DNA from: Sorghum bicolor
Taxonomy: Eukaryota; Streptophyta; Magnoliopsida; Poales; Poaceae
DNA length: 64,000 nucleotides
Assembly (NCBI RefSeq): GCF_000003195.3
Contig: NC_012871.2
Coordinates: forward strand, 45,491,359 to 45,555,358
Direction of reading: 5' to 3'
The notes beneath the pieces were generated by a model. It saw only the letters and a list, made by a program, of their open reading frames with translations. It made no database searches and had not been told where the DNA came from. Positions 42,642 through 54,101 of this stretch are shown piece after piece (position 1 is the first letter of the stretch; each line of letters opens with the position of its first letter). A program made the translations under genes and the position numbers.

Positions 42642-45600
42642 CACGCCTTGCAAGCGGTCGTTTCGAACTCTTCTCATTTCCCCGATGCTCATGCGCTCGC
42701 TTCTTCTCCTTGGACGTGAGGAGGACCACCGGGACGACCTCGCCGGAGCCGGAGCACCCGCCCGACCGCACGGCCACCGTCGCCAAGCTTCTCTGCTGCT
42801 TCTTCCGCCGTGGTGGTGTGAGCACCATGATCCCCACTTCTTCCTGAACCTCCCGGACCTGTTGGTTTACGCTCTACCGAGCCCCAAGGACCGGTCCACG
42901 GCCGGCCAGTGCGGCCGCCCGCCTTTCGCGTGGCCGAGGTAGGAAGAGAACGGTAGAGCGTCCTCGAGCCGTATCTATGGGGTCGCAAGGTCGAGGCGAA
43001 ACTGATGCGCACCCTGGTGTGGGCTTCGACATCGCCAGCGGCGACCGGGAGCGCGGCAAGGCCGCCATGCACGGGGGAGGCGGAACTGACAGGCGGGACC
43101 CGCCTGTCAGCGTCCCGCAGAGAAAGGGGAGAGGAGAGCCTGATGAGCGGGCCCCGCTCGTCAGTGTCCACGTGAGGGGAGGGGCAGCGCGCGCAGCGCG
43201 TGTGCGGGCCGAGCGCGCGTGGGCCGGCCTGTGGGCCAAGTTCCAGGCCGCCCGCTGCGCAAAAATCTTTTTCTTTTTCTTTTTATGCAATTTTTGCTTG
43301 ATGTTTGAAGTTGAGTAATAAATTGTGTGATGATCCAAAAATGATGAGAATTTTTGTATAGATCCCCTGAAATGGTTAGAACCCAAGAAAAATATTAGGC
43401 TATGTTTTCTGATAGTTTACAAGGATATGAAAATTGGCTCTTTTAATTAGCAAATAAAATTTTGATGAATTTTAATAATTTATTAGTATGTCCAAAAATC
43501 ACCAAAAATTGTGGGATGCCTCTGAATATTATTCCCTGGCTCCACACAAAATTTGGTGGCATTTGGATAATGTTTGAATAAAATGTTAATAAATCCTTAT
43601 TTATTAATTAAATGATAATTCTAGAATAATTACATAATAATTAGTTAATTGCTCAAGATTAGGATTTGGGTGATTTTGGGATTATGTGATGTCCTGAGGT
43701 CATTAACCCTAATGACCTTTGGCATTTAATTATTGTTTGGCCTGAATGCTTAATTACTATCATTAGTGATTAATTAAGAGTTAATTAAGGTAAATAGGAT
43801 TAATAATTAGTTAATTTAAGATAATTATGAATTAAGAAAAGTGCAAATGCAACCTCTTAGGTAAAGACACTAAGATGTTAAACAACTTTAATTATTATTT
43901 AATCTGTGTTGCACCGAGGCGGCCAATTGTATTTAACTTGGTCCCTTTTTGCATATTTGTCATACGCATATCATGAGCATTCATCATTTTGCGTATAGTA
44001 CATGTGACCGAAGGAGCGCCCGTTGAACCGAACCCCGAGGTCGGTGCTCCCTTCGAGGAAGTCGAATCCGAGACTTGGGAAGTCTCCGAGGGTCCCTCTC
44101 TGCCCTGCAACCAAGGCAAGCCCCGGATGCATTAACCCCTCCTTGAATGTTTTAAATCTTTTATCACTTATGAATTGAAAATACTGCATTAGGTAGTTGA
44201 GAATTGGGTTAACCTACTTGCTGCATTTACTACCTTGATATTTGTTATCCTGTCCTTGACACCTGTTTTATTTCAAAATCGTGTAGTGATGCTTAGCCCT
44301 GCTACTAGATAGGTTTTCAAACAAGAAAGTTTGAAGGGTTGTTGTGGAATACACTTATGGTCATTGATGTTCAACTTGAGACTGGTCGGTGGACTTGCTT
44401 TAAGAATGGAGTCTTAAAGTAGTGTCTCCAACTGTGTCGATTAAGGACCGGTCCGTTGATGGCCTGCTGGGTTGAGAATTTATAGTACTAGCCACTTGCC
44501 CTCGGTAAGCCCGGTCTTGTGATCCCTCGACACGAACAGCTACTCGCGCACTGGGAGTGGAAAGATGGCGAGAGTAACGTGTGCCCACCTTACGGATCTG
44601 AGATGACCGGAAAACATCTAGATCGGCTGTAGGATGGTGGGGTACTGTGCTCTCGGGTGCCGCGAACCTGGTCAAATTTGGGGAGAGCCTGACTTGGGTT
44701 GATATATGCAAGATTTGATTCTACATATGTCGGGTGGTTAGGAACTCCAGCTGGATTGCTAAGCGATTCGAATCGTCGTTGCTCCCTGATTGGGAGACTC
44801 AATTCCTTCGACCCTCATCGTAGTTAAATATGCAATTAAGTGCTAAACTGAGAAAGGGGGAAATGTCTCATGAGGTTCGGATCCCAATTCCCGGACTCAT
44901 AGCGACATGAAGCTATGGCCATCGAATAAATAATACTTTATTTTAGGACTAGGAACTCACAGACTCGTCTGTGAGGAAACAACTAGTTAGACTGTCCTCG
45001 AACTCCTCGGCCTCGACGGGAGAGGAATTCGCAGGTAAAACTTGAAAGTAAGGATGCACTATTAGTAAACTTTTTAGCAAAACACTTTGGCTCCTTGCTC
45101 AGCCACTCCTTGCCTACCCTAAGCCTGCATTCCTAAGTTCTCCTCTTTTTCTGCCGGAGAAGTCTTGTTGAGTACTCCCGTACTCAGGGTTTTATAACCC
45201 CTGTTGCAGGTGAAGCTCAGGAGTCGACTTGTTTCGGACCCTGTTGTGTGACCGTTGTCGAGGTTGACGACGAAGAAGAGTGAACGTGACCCATGGGCAG
45301 GGTCTGTAAATTTGTGATCGATGTACTAGAATTTAAGTTGCTCTGCTGGGCCTGGGTTATAATAACACTCTGCTATTTGGAAGAACTCCTTTTGTAAAAT
45401 AAGTTATGTAATACTTCCGCTATTTTACTCTGAAATATTATTTTGGTCGTATGTCGTTTGTGGTACTGCAATGTCTTCGCAATGAATGATTCTGGTGTTA
45501 AGGTGGCCACTTGCTATCCTGTAAGGGCGAGAAGAAGAAGTTCTCGTTAATTGACCATCACCAGTGGTCAGGACGAGCCGGCTTGGCATGCCACAGGTAG

Positions 45601-45728
45601 CAGTGGAATGAGCGCCCAGCGATGCTCATCGGACTTCTAAAGTGGGAGGATCCCCGGCATCGCCGTCAGAGGTCCTTAGGACAATGACAGGTGTCGGTGG
45701 GCCCAAACACTTAGGGGGTTCTGCCACA
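42642..45728 (+). mobile_element. Solo LTR B1, right part
   Basis: It resumes B1 after A1 and ends GGTTCTGCCACA at 45728, as B2 does at 60323. Long near-identical tracts are shared with B2, for example the ACCGAAGGAGCGCCCGTTGA block near 44008 in B1 and 58602 in B2, and the CAAGCGATTCGAATCG-like block near 44760 / 59360. GC-rich 42650-43260 opens chance frames. 43310-43870 is A/T-rich and non-coding. Confidence 0.82.
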
Positions 45729-45733
45729 GCTAC

Positions 45734-46513
45734 GGTGCTCACCCCGCGGGGATCGCGAAGAGCAACTCTAGTGGATTGCTTGTGGCTTGGAGGATCCCCA
45801 TCTTGAGAGTGGATGTGCGGCACCTGCTGAGGGTTTAGCTTTGGAATGCCAATTAGCTCGTGATCCATCAAGTGGCTGTATCTCCACAACGAGGACGTAG
45901 CTTGGTGGCAACCAAGTGAACCTCTGTAAAAATCACCGTGTCAACATTGTCTACTCTTCTCGGTGGTTTGCATTCGCTATACACGAGCTTGTATTTATAT
46001 TCTTTATATACTTGTGCTTGTGTAGTTGCTTTTGTAATTAGTTAAGCTTGTGTAGCTTGCTAGTTACCTCCTTGCTTGTGTAGCTAGAAGTAGTTCCCCT
46101 TGAGTGGCTAATTCGGTTTGTGTAACCTTGTTAGTCACATTGCTTAGTTTGTGTAGCTAAGTAAGTTGCTCTATCTAATTTAGCATTAGTTGCCTTGTTA
46201 TTGAGCTTGCTAGTGAGCTTAGGCTTTGTGCGCTTTGTCTCACTAGTTTGTGTAGGAGCTCCCCCGATTTGCAAAGTACTAGTTGCATAGGTTTGTGTGA
46301 CCTTGCTTCTAGAATTGGTTAGGTGAGCTCTGGCTAAGGTAGCACCTTGTTTTCTTGTTTAGGATCTTTTACAAGGTGCTATAGAACTTAGATAGAGGGG
46401 TGTAGTCTTGGTTAGGTCGATAGATTTAATTCCGCATTTGTTTCGGTTAGCCGGTGCGATAATTTTTAGAAAGGACTATTCACCCTCCTCTAGTCCGCCA
46501 TCTCGACCCTTCA
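45734..46513 (+). mobile_element. Solo LTR C, right part
   Basis: It begins after the GCTAC duplication and ends CTCCTCTAGTCCGCCATCTC...CCCTTCA at 46513, followed by GAGTA. It contains repeated TTGTGTAG / GCTTGTGTAG(C/T) text (about 46015-46260), typical of the transcribed end of grass LTRs. No coding sequence. Confidence 0.78.
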
Positions 46514-46518
46514 GAGTA

Positions 46519-48319
46519 CGTGTTATGCCACCGACATAGAACGTGATTGCCACCTTAGGCTGACAATTGTGTGAGGATGAATAAGACGAAGCATGCATCC
46601 TTATGATTGTTGCATTATGTATGACAATGCTTCTCCCACCTTGTTCCAATAATTTGTAACTTGTGAGTGATGTGATGCTACTCTTTTCTTTGTGTGAAGC
46701 TATACAAAAGTTGCCATATTCCATGCTACTTGAATAGTTTTGCTTGAAAGTAGTGTGTGATGTGTCTAGCCTTGAAATGTTTGCTTCTATAAGAATCTAC
46801 AATCGTTTGAAAGCTAAAACTTGTCGGTGAACATGTATGTGAATGTTTTCTGATGAATCCTCTAATGTTAATTAACTAAGTAAAATATGGCCTACCTATA
46901 ATAGAAATAGTTAAGGCTATATGCTTGAACTTGTAGGTGTCCGCTTGTTTAGCCAAGTGGTGAATACGATGCTCATGCAAGCGTTTGCAAATGCTTTAAC
47001 CTCACTTAAGCAATTCTGATTCTTTTGTTAATCCCTCCTTGTCACCAAATTAAATTATTGTTTATCTAGGTAATAATGTTTGTAGCTACTGAAGTGATAC
47101 ATGTGTGTGCTCTCTTGTTAATAGAACAAGGGAAACATTGCTTGATATGTGTGTTGAATTTTGGCTGCTAGAGCAGTTTGTATTCAAGTGGTGTTTTCAT
47201 GACAATAATGGTGTTTTCTGTAATTATAGTGAATACCAAAGTTGTATTCAACCTCTATATCTAGTTTATCCTAAAATTTCATGACCGTAGGCCTGATGGT
47301 TTAGGAGTTGTGAACTTTTGAAGTTTGTTGTCAGATCCTGATTGTGTTCTAAACAGATCTGAATGTTTAGTTTGTTTGACTAGTGTGCATACAGAATCAT
47401 GTCTTTGAGTTAATAGAAGAAGTGTAGTACTTTTGTTAAGGTTTCCAAAATGTCTTAGATCACTACTTTTGGTGGTCTAAATCTTCTGTTATGATCCTGT
47501 GAAGTAGAATAGCAGAATCTGTCAAAAATCTGAATATATGTCTTCTTTGTATTGTTTGTGCTTGTTAGCTATAGAAGCACCTTAAGATGATAATAAGAAA
47601 ATTATAGGTAACTTGATAAGTTTTCCATAAGATTGCGGATCATGTTTGTTGGATCAATGAAACTTTAGTTACCATTTTCTAAAGTTCATGTCAAGTTCTC
47701 TATCCTAGTTTAGGCAGAGCTGATTGCTATTCTTTTTCAACTTTGTTAAGTTGTGAATTAGCTCTATAGGTTCGATAACCTTTTCCCGCTGAGTTTTCCT
47801 AAATACTAAACTCTTTCCTGTGGTATGTCCATTTGCATGATAGTGCAGCCATGCCAAAAATCTTTTGGAGCCCTTTCACTATCTATCTCAAAATCATCTT
47901 CTCCCTAAAAGACTGAGCCATGTCCACTTGCCTTGTAGCACATCTTGTATCATAATCCTTGTATGAGGGACAAATGGGTTGTATTGATGTAGATAGATGC
48001 TTGTTATATGTAAGCCTTGTGCTTAGTAATGGTTGTTTAAGCGTGATTGTTTGAGTTTTCTCAAGTACTTGCTTAAAACTGTTATGTTGTGTGGATGTTG
48101 GTTATCTAGATCGTGCCTTGGTTGTTTCTTGTTTTGTCCTCGATGAGCACGAGTGTTAAATAGCTTTATCTTAGAATGACACTCAAGTTATGTTAATTGT
48201 GTGTTGGTCGTATCAAATTAGGTTCTCCCTCTTAGGAGCCAAGCTTATAGACTTGGTTGTTAGTTTTTGAATGTTTGAGCATCCATCCCTATGCTTGATA
48301 CGTAAACCAATGTCCAGAC
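46519..48319 (+). mobile_element. A2 interior, resumed after LTR C
   Basis: The first 130 bases continue the A2/A1 leader: CGTGTTATGCCACCGA here parallels the A1 leader's CGAATGTATGCCACCG, and a GTGAGGA...GCATGCATC block follows in both. After about 46650 the match fades and the rest is A/T-rich, non-coding and unrecognised. No ORF1 or gag equivalent is visible, so A2 may be deleted or carry a further unrecognised insertion here. E is inserted at 48320. Confidence 0.5.
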
Positions 48320-48785
48320 TGTGGGGGTATAAACCCCTATACCCTTACGGCTAGACTTGGGCCAGGAGACTTGTCCCATTACGAGACGAGTTCGAGGCTT
48401 GATCCGACTGTTCGGAGTTTCGCTCAAGGAAACAAGACGTGAAGATCAAGTAGGATTCTAGTCGGTTAGAATAGGAATTAATATCGTACTATCTATGGCA
48501 ATTGTAATCGACTAGGATTAGTTTCCAGATCTGTAATCCTACCCTCCGGACTATATAACGAGAGGCAAGGGACCCCCCTAGACATCGAATCTCAACTCAA
48601 CACAATCCACAACAATACAATCAGACGCAGGACGTAGCTATTACGCCCACTCGGCGGCCGAACCTGGATAAAAACCTTATCTGTGTCTTGCGTCACCATC
48701 GAGTTCGTAGCTTGCGCACCGTCTACCGATAAACTACTACCATGGGTATACCCCAAGGTAGACTGTCGACTAGCTTTTGTCGACA
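48320..48785 (+). repeat. 5' LTR of E (466 bp)
   Basis: It begins TGTGGGGGTATAAACC and ends TTTTGTCGACA. TATATAA lies at 48552-48558. The short length contrasts with the 4-5-kb LTRs of families A and B. The start is chosen from TG and the CAGAC flank; without the 3' LTR it is not proven. Confidence 0.7.
48552..48558 (+). promoter_or_regulatory. TATA box of LTR E
   Basis: TATATAA in GGACTATATAACGAGAGG, about 230 bp before the LTR end; the transcript start is expected near 48585. Confidence 0.6.
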
Positions 48786-48787
48786 GT

Positions 48788-48805
48788 GGCGCGCCAGGTA
48801 GGGGG
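48788..48805 (+). other. Primer-binding site of E
   Basis: TGGCGCGCCAGGTAGGGG begins two bases after the LTR. This is a primer-binding sequence I recognise from many grass gypsy elements; I do not assign the tRNA species. Confidence 0.65.
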
Positions 48806-48833
48806 TGTGCGTACAGCAATTCCGACAAACAAG

Positions 48834-49553
48834 ATGGTCATCGGTCCAGCTTCCGCGGCCACGGCTGAAGGTGTCACGTTCACCGTCGGCCAGATCACTT
48901 GGACGACTCACGGCGGCGGCCTTGTGACCATGACTTTGGAAGAGATCCAGATCCAATCTGGGACAGCAGTGGCATCGACATCGATCACGCCGACCCCGAG
49001 CACCCGACCTCCACTCCCTCGTTACAGAGCAAAGCAGGTCGACAACTCGGATCTTCTTCAAGCCCTCGATCGTGCCGACCTCAAGCTTCTCAAAGCTTCC
49101 AACCTGGTGGATTCGATTTCACAAAGGTCTAATCAGGCGGCAGCAACAAATTTTTCTGACTCCTGTCGACCAACTCGTGTCTCCATGCACGAATGGCTAG
49201 AGACGTCCTTGACCATAACGTCGACCACCGCGAGACGGACCGTCAAGCTCAAGATGAGTCCTCCAGACCAGCGTTGCCTTTTCGGTCTGAGCAACGCGGC
49301 CGACCAGTTCCCGCAGCATACCCAATCTCTATTCAAGAAGGTAGGCTTGTCGTCGAGCCAAAATAGGCAAACAGCTTGTCACTTCGTCAACATGGTCTCC
49401 ATCCACACCTTGACAGAAGACAAATCCAGCAGTACAAGCTCCAGTACAGGATCTGTCCCCACCGAGGTCTTACACCCCGAGGACGAAGACTACGATTTGG
49501 ATCTGCCACCGTACCCGTCGGGTTTCTCTTGCTTCCCAGTCTTTCCATCGTGA
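48834..49553 (+). pseudogene. E gag N-terminal region
   Basis: It starts at the ATG at 48834 (MVIGPASAATAEGVTFTVGQ), 46 bp after the PBS. A Thr/Ser/Pro-rich region follows. The frame stops at 49553, well before the gag core, and coding resumes in the same register only after about 160 bp (49716). The N-terminal GVTFTVGQITWTTHGGG block is the recognisable start of this gag type. Broken. Confidence 0.6.
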
Positions 49554-49715
49554 CGAGGAGACCTGGTTTTCAATGTCAGTAATGACGAACCAGTTGTTGA
49601 TGGAGAAACTGACGAGCAGAGACAGCAACGAGAGCAGCGCAACGCTGACCGCGCCCATCGGCGAGCAGACGAGGAACGACAGCTCGCCCCACATAATCTC
49701 AATGATGCTTTCGAC

Positions 49716-50147
49716 ATGGTCGGAAATCAGCAGGTCTACAAGACACCAAGCGCCAACGTGGCTGTTGCCATGGCAAACTTGGATCGCCTTCCCGACGCCC
49801 CTGAACATCAGGACATCCGAGCCAACATATGGGCGCATCTGATTGCGGCCATGGGGCAGACCGCTACTCTGCTCAAAAGGGTTCAAGCCATTTCCTATAC
49901 GGAGGTCACCTCTGACCAGACTCATCATAGCCGCACCTCACCGCGATCTGGTGGGCACCGTTGTAGCCGTTCACCTGCCAATAATCGAAGAAAGGATACC
50001 CGTCGCGACAACCGTGGTCGGGATGTCGGCAGTTACCACGAACAAAGACGCGGATGTGGTCAGGAGGTAAACCAGGACCGGGACCTACGACACAACATCC
50101 CCCCTAAGGATGTCCGCAAACGCATCAACGGGCGCATGACGGAATGA
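49716..50147 (+). pseudogene. E gag middle region
   Basis: The frame holds helix-forming text (VAMANLDRLPDAPEHQDIRA; WAHLIAAMGQTATLLKR), then an Arg/Asp-rich stretch (RRKDTRRDNRGRDVGSYHEQ). It ends at 50147. The gag core follows in another register, so at least one frameshift lies between 50147 and 50272. Confidence 0.55.
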
Positions 50148-50271
50148 GCAGTCCACGAAAAACGTGCGACACATCGAGTACGATGCAGCACACGGCCCCC
50201 CGGCCTAAGACAGTTCTCGTCACACCTTCGCCAAGTCGTATGGCCCCACAACTTCAAGCTTGAGAAGCTCA

Positions 50272-51121
50272 AAAATACAACGGCAAGGAAAATCCTGAGA
50301 ACTGGATCACTCTTTATGAAATTGCAGTTCGGTCAGCAGCAGGGGACAAGCATGTCATGGCCAACTACTTTCCAGTTGTCCTCGACCAAGCCGGACACCA
50401 ATGGCTCCTTGGCCTACCTGAAGACTCTTTTGATTCTTGGGAGGAACTACGCCAGGCTTTCATTGATAATTTCATCGCTACCTGCGAGCAGCCCGGCAAC
50501 ATGTATGATCTCGAGAGAATAAGGGACCAGAAAAATGAGCCCTTACGCGATTACACCCGACGCTTTTCGGATATGTGTCTCAGGATCTCGAAGATTTCTC
50601 ATGACGAGGCTATATCGGCCTTCATCAAGGGCCTACGCTTCCACGAAGCACTAAGAAGCAAGCTGCTACGTAAAAGGCTAACCACGGTCGCCGATCTCCT
50701 CGCCACAGCCAAAAACTACGCCGATGCCGATGACGCAGAAAAACGCATCCGAGAAGATGTGAGAGGAGTCGACCAGCCTCCCCAACGAGATGACAGTCGT
50801 GGACGCTTCGACAACCGGAATCCTCGCCGCGGCGACAACCGCGACCACCGAGAAGGGTGGGACAGGCGTCGCGACAACCGTGATGATTTCAGAGGAAAAC
50901 GACCTCGTGACAACGACCACGAGGTGAACACAGTCAAGCGTCCCAACGGACGGCAAGACTACCAGAAAGACTATAACAAGATGCTGAAAGGACCGTGCCA
51001 ACTCCATCGCAAGTCCAACCACACAATGGAAGAATGCCGTGTCCTCAAAAGCGTCTACACACAACAGGCCGCCCAGGGTGATACCACCAAGAAAAACGGG
51101 AAGCAGGACAAACATGGTTAG
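50272..51121 (+). pseudogene. E gag core and knuckle
   Basis: It contains the retrotransposon gag core: WITLYEIAVRSAAGDKHVM, then YFPVVLDQAGHQWLLGLPED, SWEELRQAFIDNFIATCE, LRDYTRRFSDMCLRI and FIKGLRFHEAL. A long Arg/Asp/Asn-rich linker follows (about 50765-50960). A knuckle-like CQLHRKSNHTMEEC (C-x2-H-x4-H-x4-C) lies near 51000-51040. It ends at a TAG (51119-51121); the pol frame continues in the same register. Confidence 0.75.
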
Positions 51122-52225
51122 GAAGAAGTTGACGACGACGACCAGGATATGGACCCACGACACCAATATGTCAGTCCCACCGATGTGGTACACTCCATCT
51201 TTAGAGGCAAAGTTTCCATCGAGTCCAAGCGAGAAAGAAAGCTCTTGAAAAGAGCTTGCCTGAATGTCGACAGTTCCGATGGCTTGATTGCCGATCCGAA
51301 ATTTCCCCCCTGGTCGCACAGAGAGATCTCCTTTAACAGGCAGGACCAGTGGGCCGCCATCCTAGAACCAGGGCGTTTCCCTCTGATCCTGGACCCATGC
51401 ATCAACAGCGTCAGGTTCGAGCGTGTCCTTGTTGATGGGGGTAGCTCCATTGATATCCTCTTCCGCAACAGCTTGCCTGCTCTCAAGTTAACTCTAGCGC
51501 AACAGAAGCCGTATGACACCCAATTCTGGGGCATCCTGCTAGGTCAAAGTTCAGTACCTCTTGGCCAGATAACGCTGCCCATCTAGTTTGGAACACCAGA
51601 TCACTTCCGCACTGAGTTCGTCAACTTTGTGGTCGCCGACTTTGACGGCACCTACCACGCAATCCTAGGCCACCCCTCGCTAACCAAATTCATGGCGGTT
51701 CCGCACTACTCGTACCTGGTCCTCAAGATGCTGACCGAGAAGGGCGTCTTAACCGTTAGGGGCAACGTCTATACTGCGTACACTTGTGAAGAGAAAAGTT
51801 TCAAGATCACCGAGGCAATTGACCTCTCGATTCGCATGGCAGAAACTGTAGCTCAAGCCACGCGAGTTCCACCTGACCAGCTTCAATTACCCGAGCAGGA
51901 GACTCCAAGGAAAAACTCATAGTCCAAAGAGCACAAGGAAGCACAACTGGTGGACGGCAGCCCTGAGAAGACGGCTCTCATCGGGGCCAACCTGGACCCC
52001 AAATAGGAAGACACGCTCGTCAGGTTTCTAAGGGACAACATAAGCGTTGTCGCATGGAAACCCACAGACATGCCCGGCGTCCCATGAAACCTGATCAAGC
52101 ACTCCTTAAATGTCTCGAAGACCGCAAGACCTATAAAGCAGAAGCTACGACGGTTCGCTCGTGACAAAAAGGAGGCTATTAGGACAGAAATTACACGGCT
52201 TTTAGCAGCCGGATTTATTAAAGAA
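51122..52225 (+). pseudogene. E protease and linker
   Basis: In the same register as gag, interrupted by stops at 51584-51586, 51920-51922, about 52004 and about 52085. The protease block is FERVLVDGGSSIDILF (about 51418-51465), matching the Tat-type DGGSSxDILF with the catalytic Asp. The downstream ADFDGTYHAILGHPSLTKFM fits the second protease motif (AILG(R/H)P). The pieces are clearly colinear with intact relatives. Confidence 0.75.
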
Positions 52226-52688
52226 GTGTATCATCTCGATTGGCTTGCCAATCTAGTCCTTGTAAGAAAAAAGAATAATGAATGGATAATGTGCGTTGAT
52301 TACACTAATCTCAATAAACACTGTCCTAAAGATCCTTTCGGTCTCCCTCGTATCGACGAGGTGGTCGATTCAATGGCCGCATGCGAACTTCTCTCTTTTC
52401 TCGACTATTACTCTGATTATCACCAGATCTCACTAAAGGAAGACGACCAGATCAAAACCTCCTTCATCACTCCTTTTGGTGCATATTGCTACACCACTAT
52501 GTCCTTTGGACTCAAAAACGCCGGAGCCACCTATCAACGTGCTATTCAACAATGCCTCCACGACGAGATACGCGATGACCTCGTCGAGGCTTACGTCGAT
52601 GACGTCGTCCTCGAAACCAGGGACACGAGCACCCAGATCGACAACCTAGACCGCACTTTTAAAGCACTGAATAAATACAAGTGGAAAC
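52226..52688 (+). pseudogene. E reverse transcriptase, truncated by D
   Basis: It has the RT fingers and palm: LVLVRKKNNEWIMCVDYTNL, NKHCPKDPFGLPRIDEVVDS, LSFLDYYSDYHQISL (first catalytic Asp present), FGLKNAGATYQRAIQQCL and AYVDDVVLE (catalytic YVDD present). The frame runs into the D LTR at 52689, so the last few residues before its stop are LTR-derived. The rest of pol should lie beyond the window. Confidence 0.85.
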
Positions 52689-53405
52689 TGTTGATGCAAA
52701 ACTGATCTGCAAACACAAAGGGCTAATACCCGATTCAAACGTTAAGGCGTGCCAACCGATTTGACCTTACAATCGACAAAGGTGGTAACTTGACAACTTT
52801 GGTCCTGACAACAGCGATGCGCCCGGATGTCATGGCCAAGAGGTGATCACGCGGAACTTGAGAACACGCCGAGCTTAAGTCGACGAATTTCTAAGAACTC
52901 GTAATAAAAAGAAAATATGACGCAGTCGTCGAAAAAGTAGATGCTGGAATATGAGTAAAAACTTGTGTTTGATTGATTGATTGATAGATGTCTCCATTAC
53001 ATTGCTCTAGGGTCTACATTTATACCCTGTCCGTAGAGCTACAACCAGACATGACTAGGACTCAAATTCCAAACTAAACGGAACCCGTACGCAAGACGAG
53101 TTCTAATAATTAAGGAAAACATAAAACTACCCCCTTCGTAACCGATCGGGACACAGCCACAGATCAATCGATAACTTTCATGCTTTTCTTCAGAATCATC
53201 GACAGACCACCTGTCACAGCCATCGGCAACATCGGCACTGGTCATCGGGATGAACACATCATCACCCCTGGACTTAGTCATATTGAATTGTTTCCTCCAT
53301 CGGCAACTCTTCTGTAGACTAGCCACCATCATCCAACCTGCCGATCTATGCTTCATTAACTCCAGGTGCGTATCCAAAGATACGTGTCCAAAAATGGTGT
53401 CAACA
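52689..53405 (-). repeat. 3' LTR of D (717 bp)
   Basis: The plus strand begins TGTTGATGCAAAACTG and ends GGTGTCAACA, with perfect TGTTGA/TCAACA termini. On the minus strand a TATAAAT box lies at 53018-53024. The adjacent polypurine tract proves that this is the 3' LTR. A short frame at 53039-53416 lies inside it and is not a gene. Confidence 0.85.
53018..53024 (-). promoter_or_regulatory. TATA box of LTR D
   Basis: The minus strand reads GGGTATAAATGTAGACC, placing a TATA box about 380 bp from the LTR's 5' end, the usual U3/R position. Confidence 0.6.
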
Positions 53406-53407
53406 CA

Positions 53408-53421
53408 TGCCCCCAATTTCA
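53408..53421 (-). other. Polypurine tract of D
   Basis: The minus strand reads CTGAAATTGGGGGCATG, ending at the LTR edge (53405). GGGGGCATG before TGTTGACACC is a common junction in grass gypsy elements. Confidence 0.7.
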
Positions 53422-53955
53422 GAGTATAAAATCATTAATGCTCTAAAATTCTCTGCAGTAATGATACCTTTCCGCAATTAATTCTCCCAACGGCCGTTAA
53501 ATCTGAACAACCTTGGCCCGATTCTCATGCAGATTTTCTCGCATTCCTCGACCTCCCGAATCGAATTTTTCCACTTTATGCGCTCATCGACAATATTACC
53601 GTTAGAGGGGACTGCCGATGGACCGACCAGGAGATCTTGTATAGTGGAATATCTTCAAAATCATGACCGCTCGCTGTCAAATCACCTGCATAATTCCTTG
53701 ATTATCGTGCGAACAGTTACCATATCCACCTAAACACCCTCGGATTTCACGGATGCAGCAAAGAGATAAGTCAGATTTGCCCCCGCCTGATTTGTCCTAT
53801 AAATAGTTCCTTCTCCGGTACTCTTTCTCCATCTTGTCATTCTACAGCCCAAAACCTACTTTCACGGCGGCGGTACCACCCGAGGATTCCAGGAACTTCA
53901 ACGAAGGCCTTCTTCACCAATCTCCCAAATCTTCGATCCTCTTCCTTGCGAGAAA
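53422..53955 (+). promoter_or_regulatory. Promoter and 5' leader of the PMD gene in D
   Basis: The strong TATA box CTATAAATAG (53797-53806) lies about 150 bp before the ATG at 53956, on the strand opposite to pol. The sequence between the polypurine tract and the TATA box has no coding signal. It indicates that the captured gene had its own promoter, independent of the LTR. Confidence 0.6.
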
Positions 53956-54101
53956 ATGGCCATCAACTTCATCGTGCCTGAGGTGAGTTCACTACCCTTC
54001 CTTTCCACACCTTTACTATATTCCTGTTCACCCACAATTCCTTTTACTGAATACTCTTTTTTTTTCTCTCTGTTCTTCTCTTTATCCTCAAAAATTTCTA
54101 G

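Larger units (their letters stand above)
48320..52688 (+). mobile_element. Ty3/gypsy element E (Tat-like), 5' part
   Basis: Plus-strand element: 5' LTR 48320-48785, PBS from 48788, broken gag, protease and RT. It is cut inside RT at 52688 by the D LTR. The presumed TSD is CAGAC (48315-48319), with its partner beyond the window. The gag with a PVVLDQAGHQWL-type core and the LVDGGSS protease resemble Tat-lineage elements of grasses. Stops and frame changes show that it is inactive. Confidence 0.8.

Noticed and set aside
44400..44802. Small conserved minus-strand frames (with near copies at 58996-59398)
   Set aside because: The conservation is that of the whole B LTR, not of the frame; no coding bias or domain is seen.
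46519..48319. Host gene or UTR between LTR C and element E
   Set aside because: The first 130 bp match the A2 leader and the rest has no sustained open frame or splice-linked coding; left as unassigned element interior.
49470..49928. Minus-strand frame opposite E gag (also 50678-51319 minus)
   Set aside because: Shadow frames of the recognisable gag/pol coding strand.
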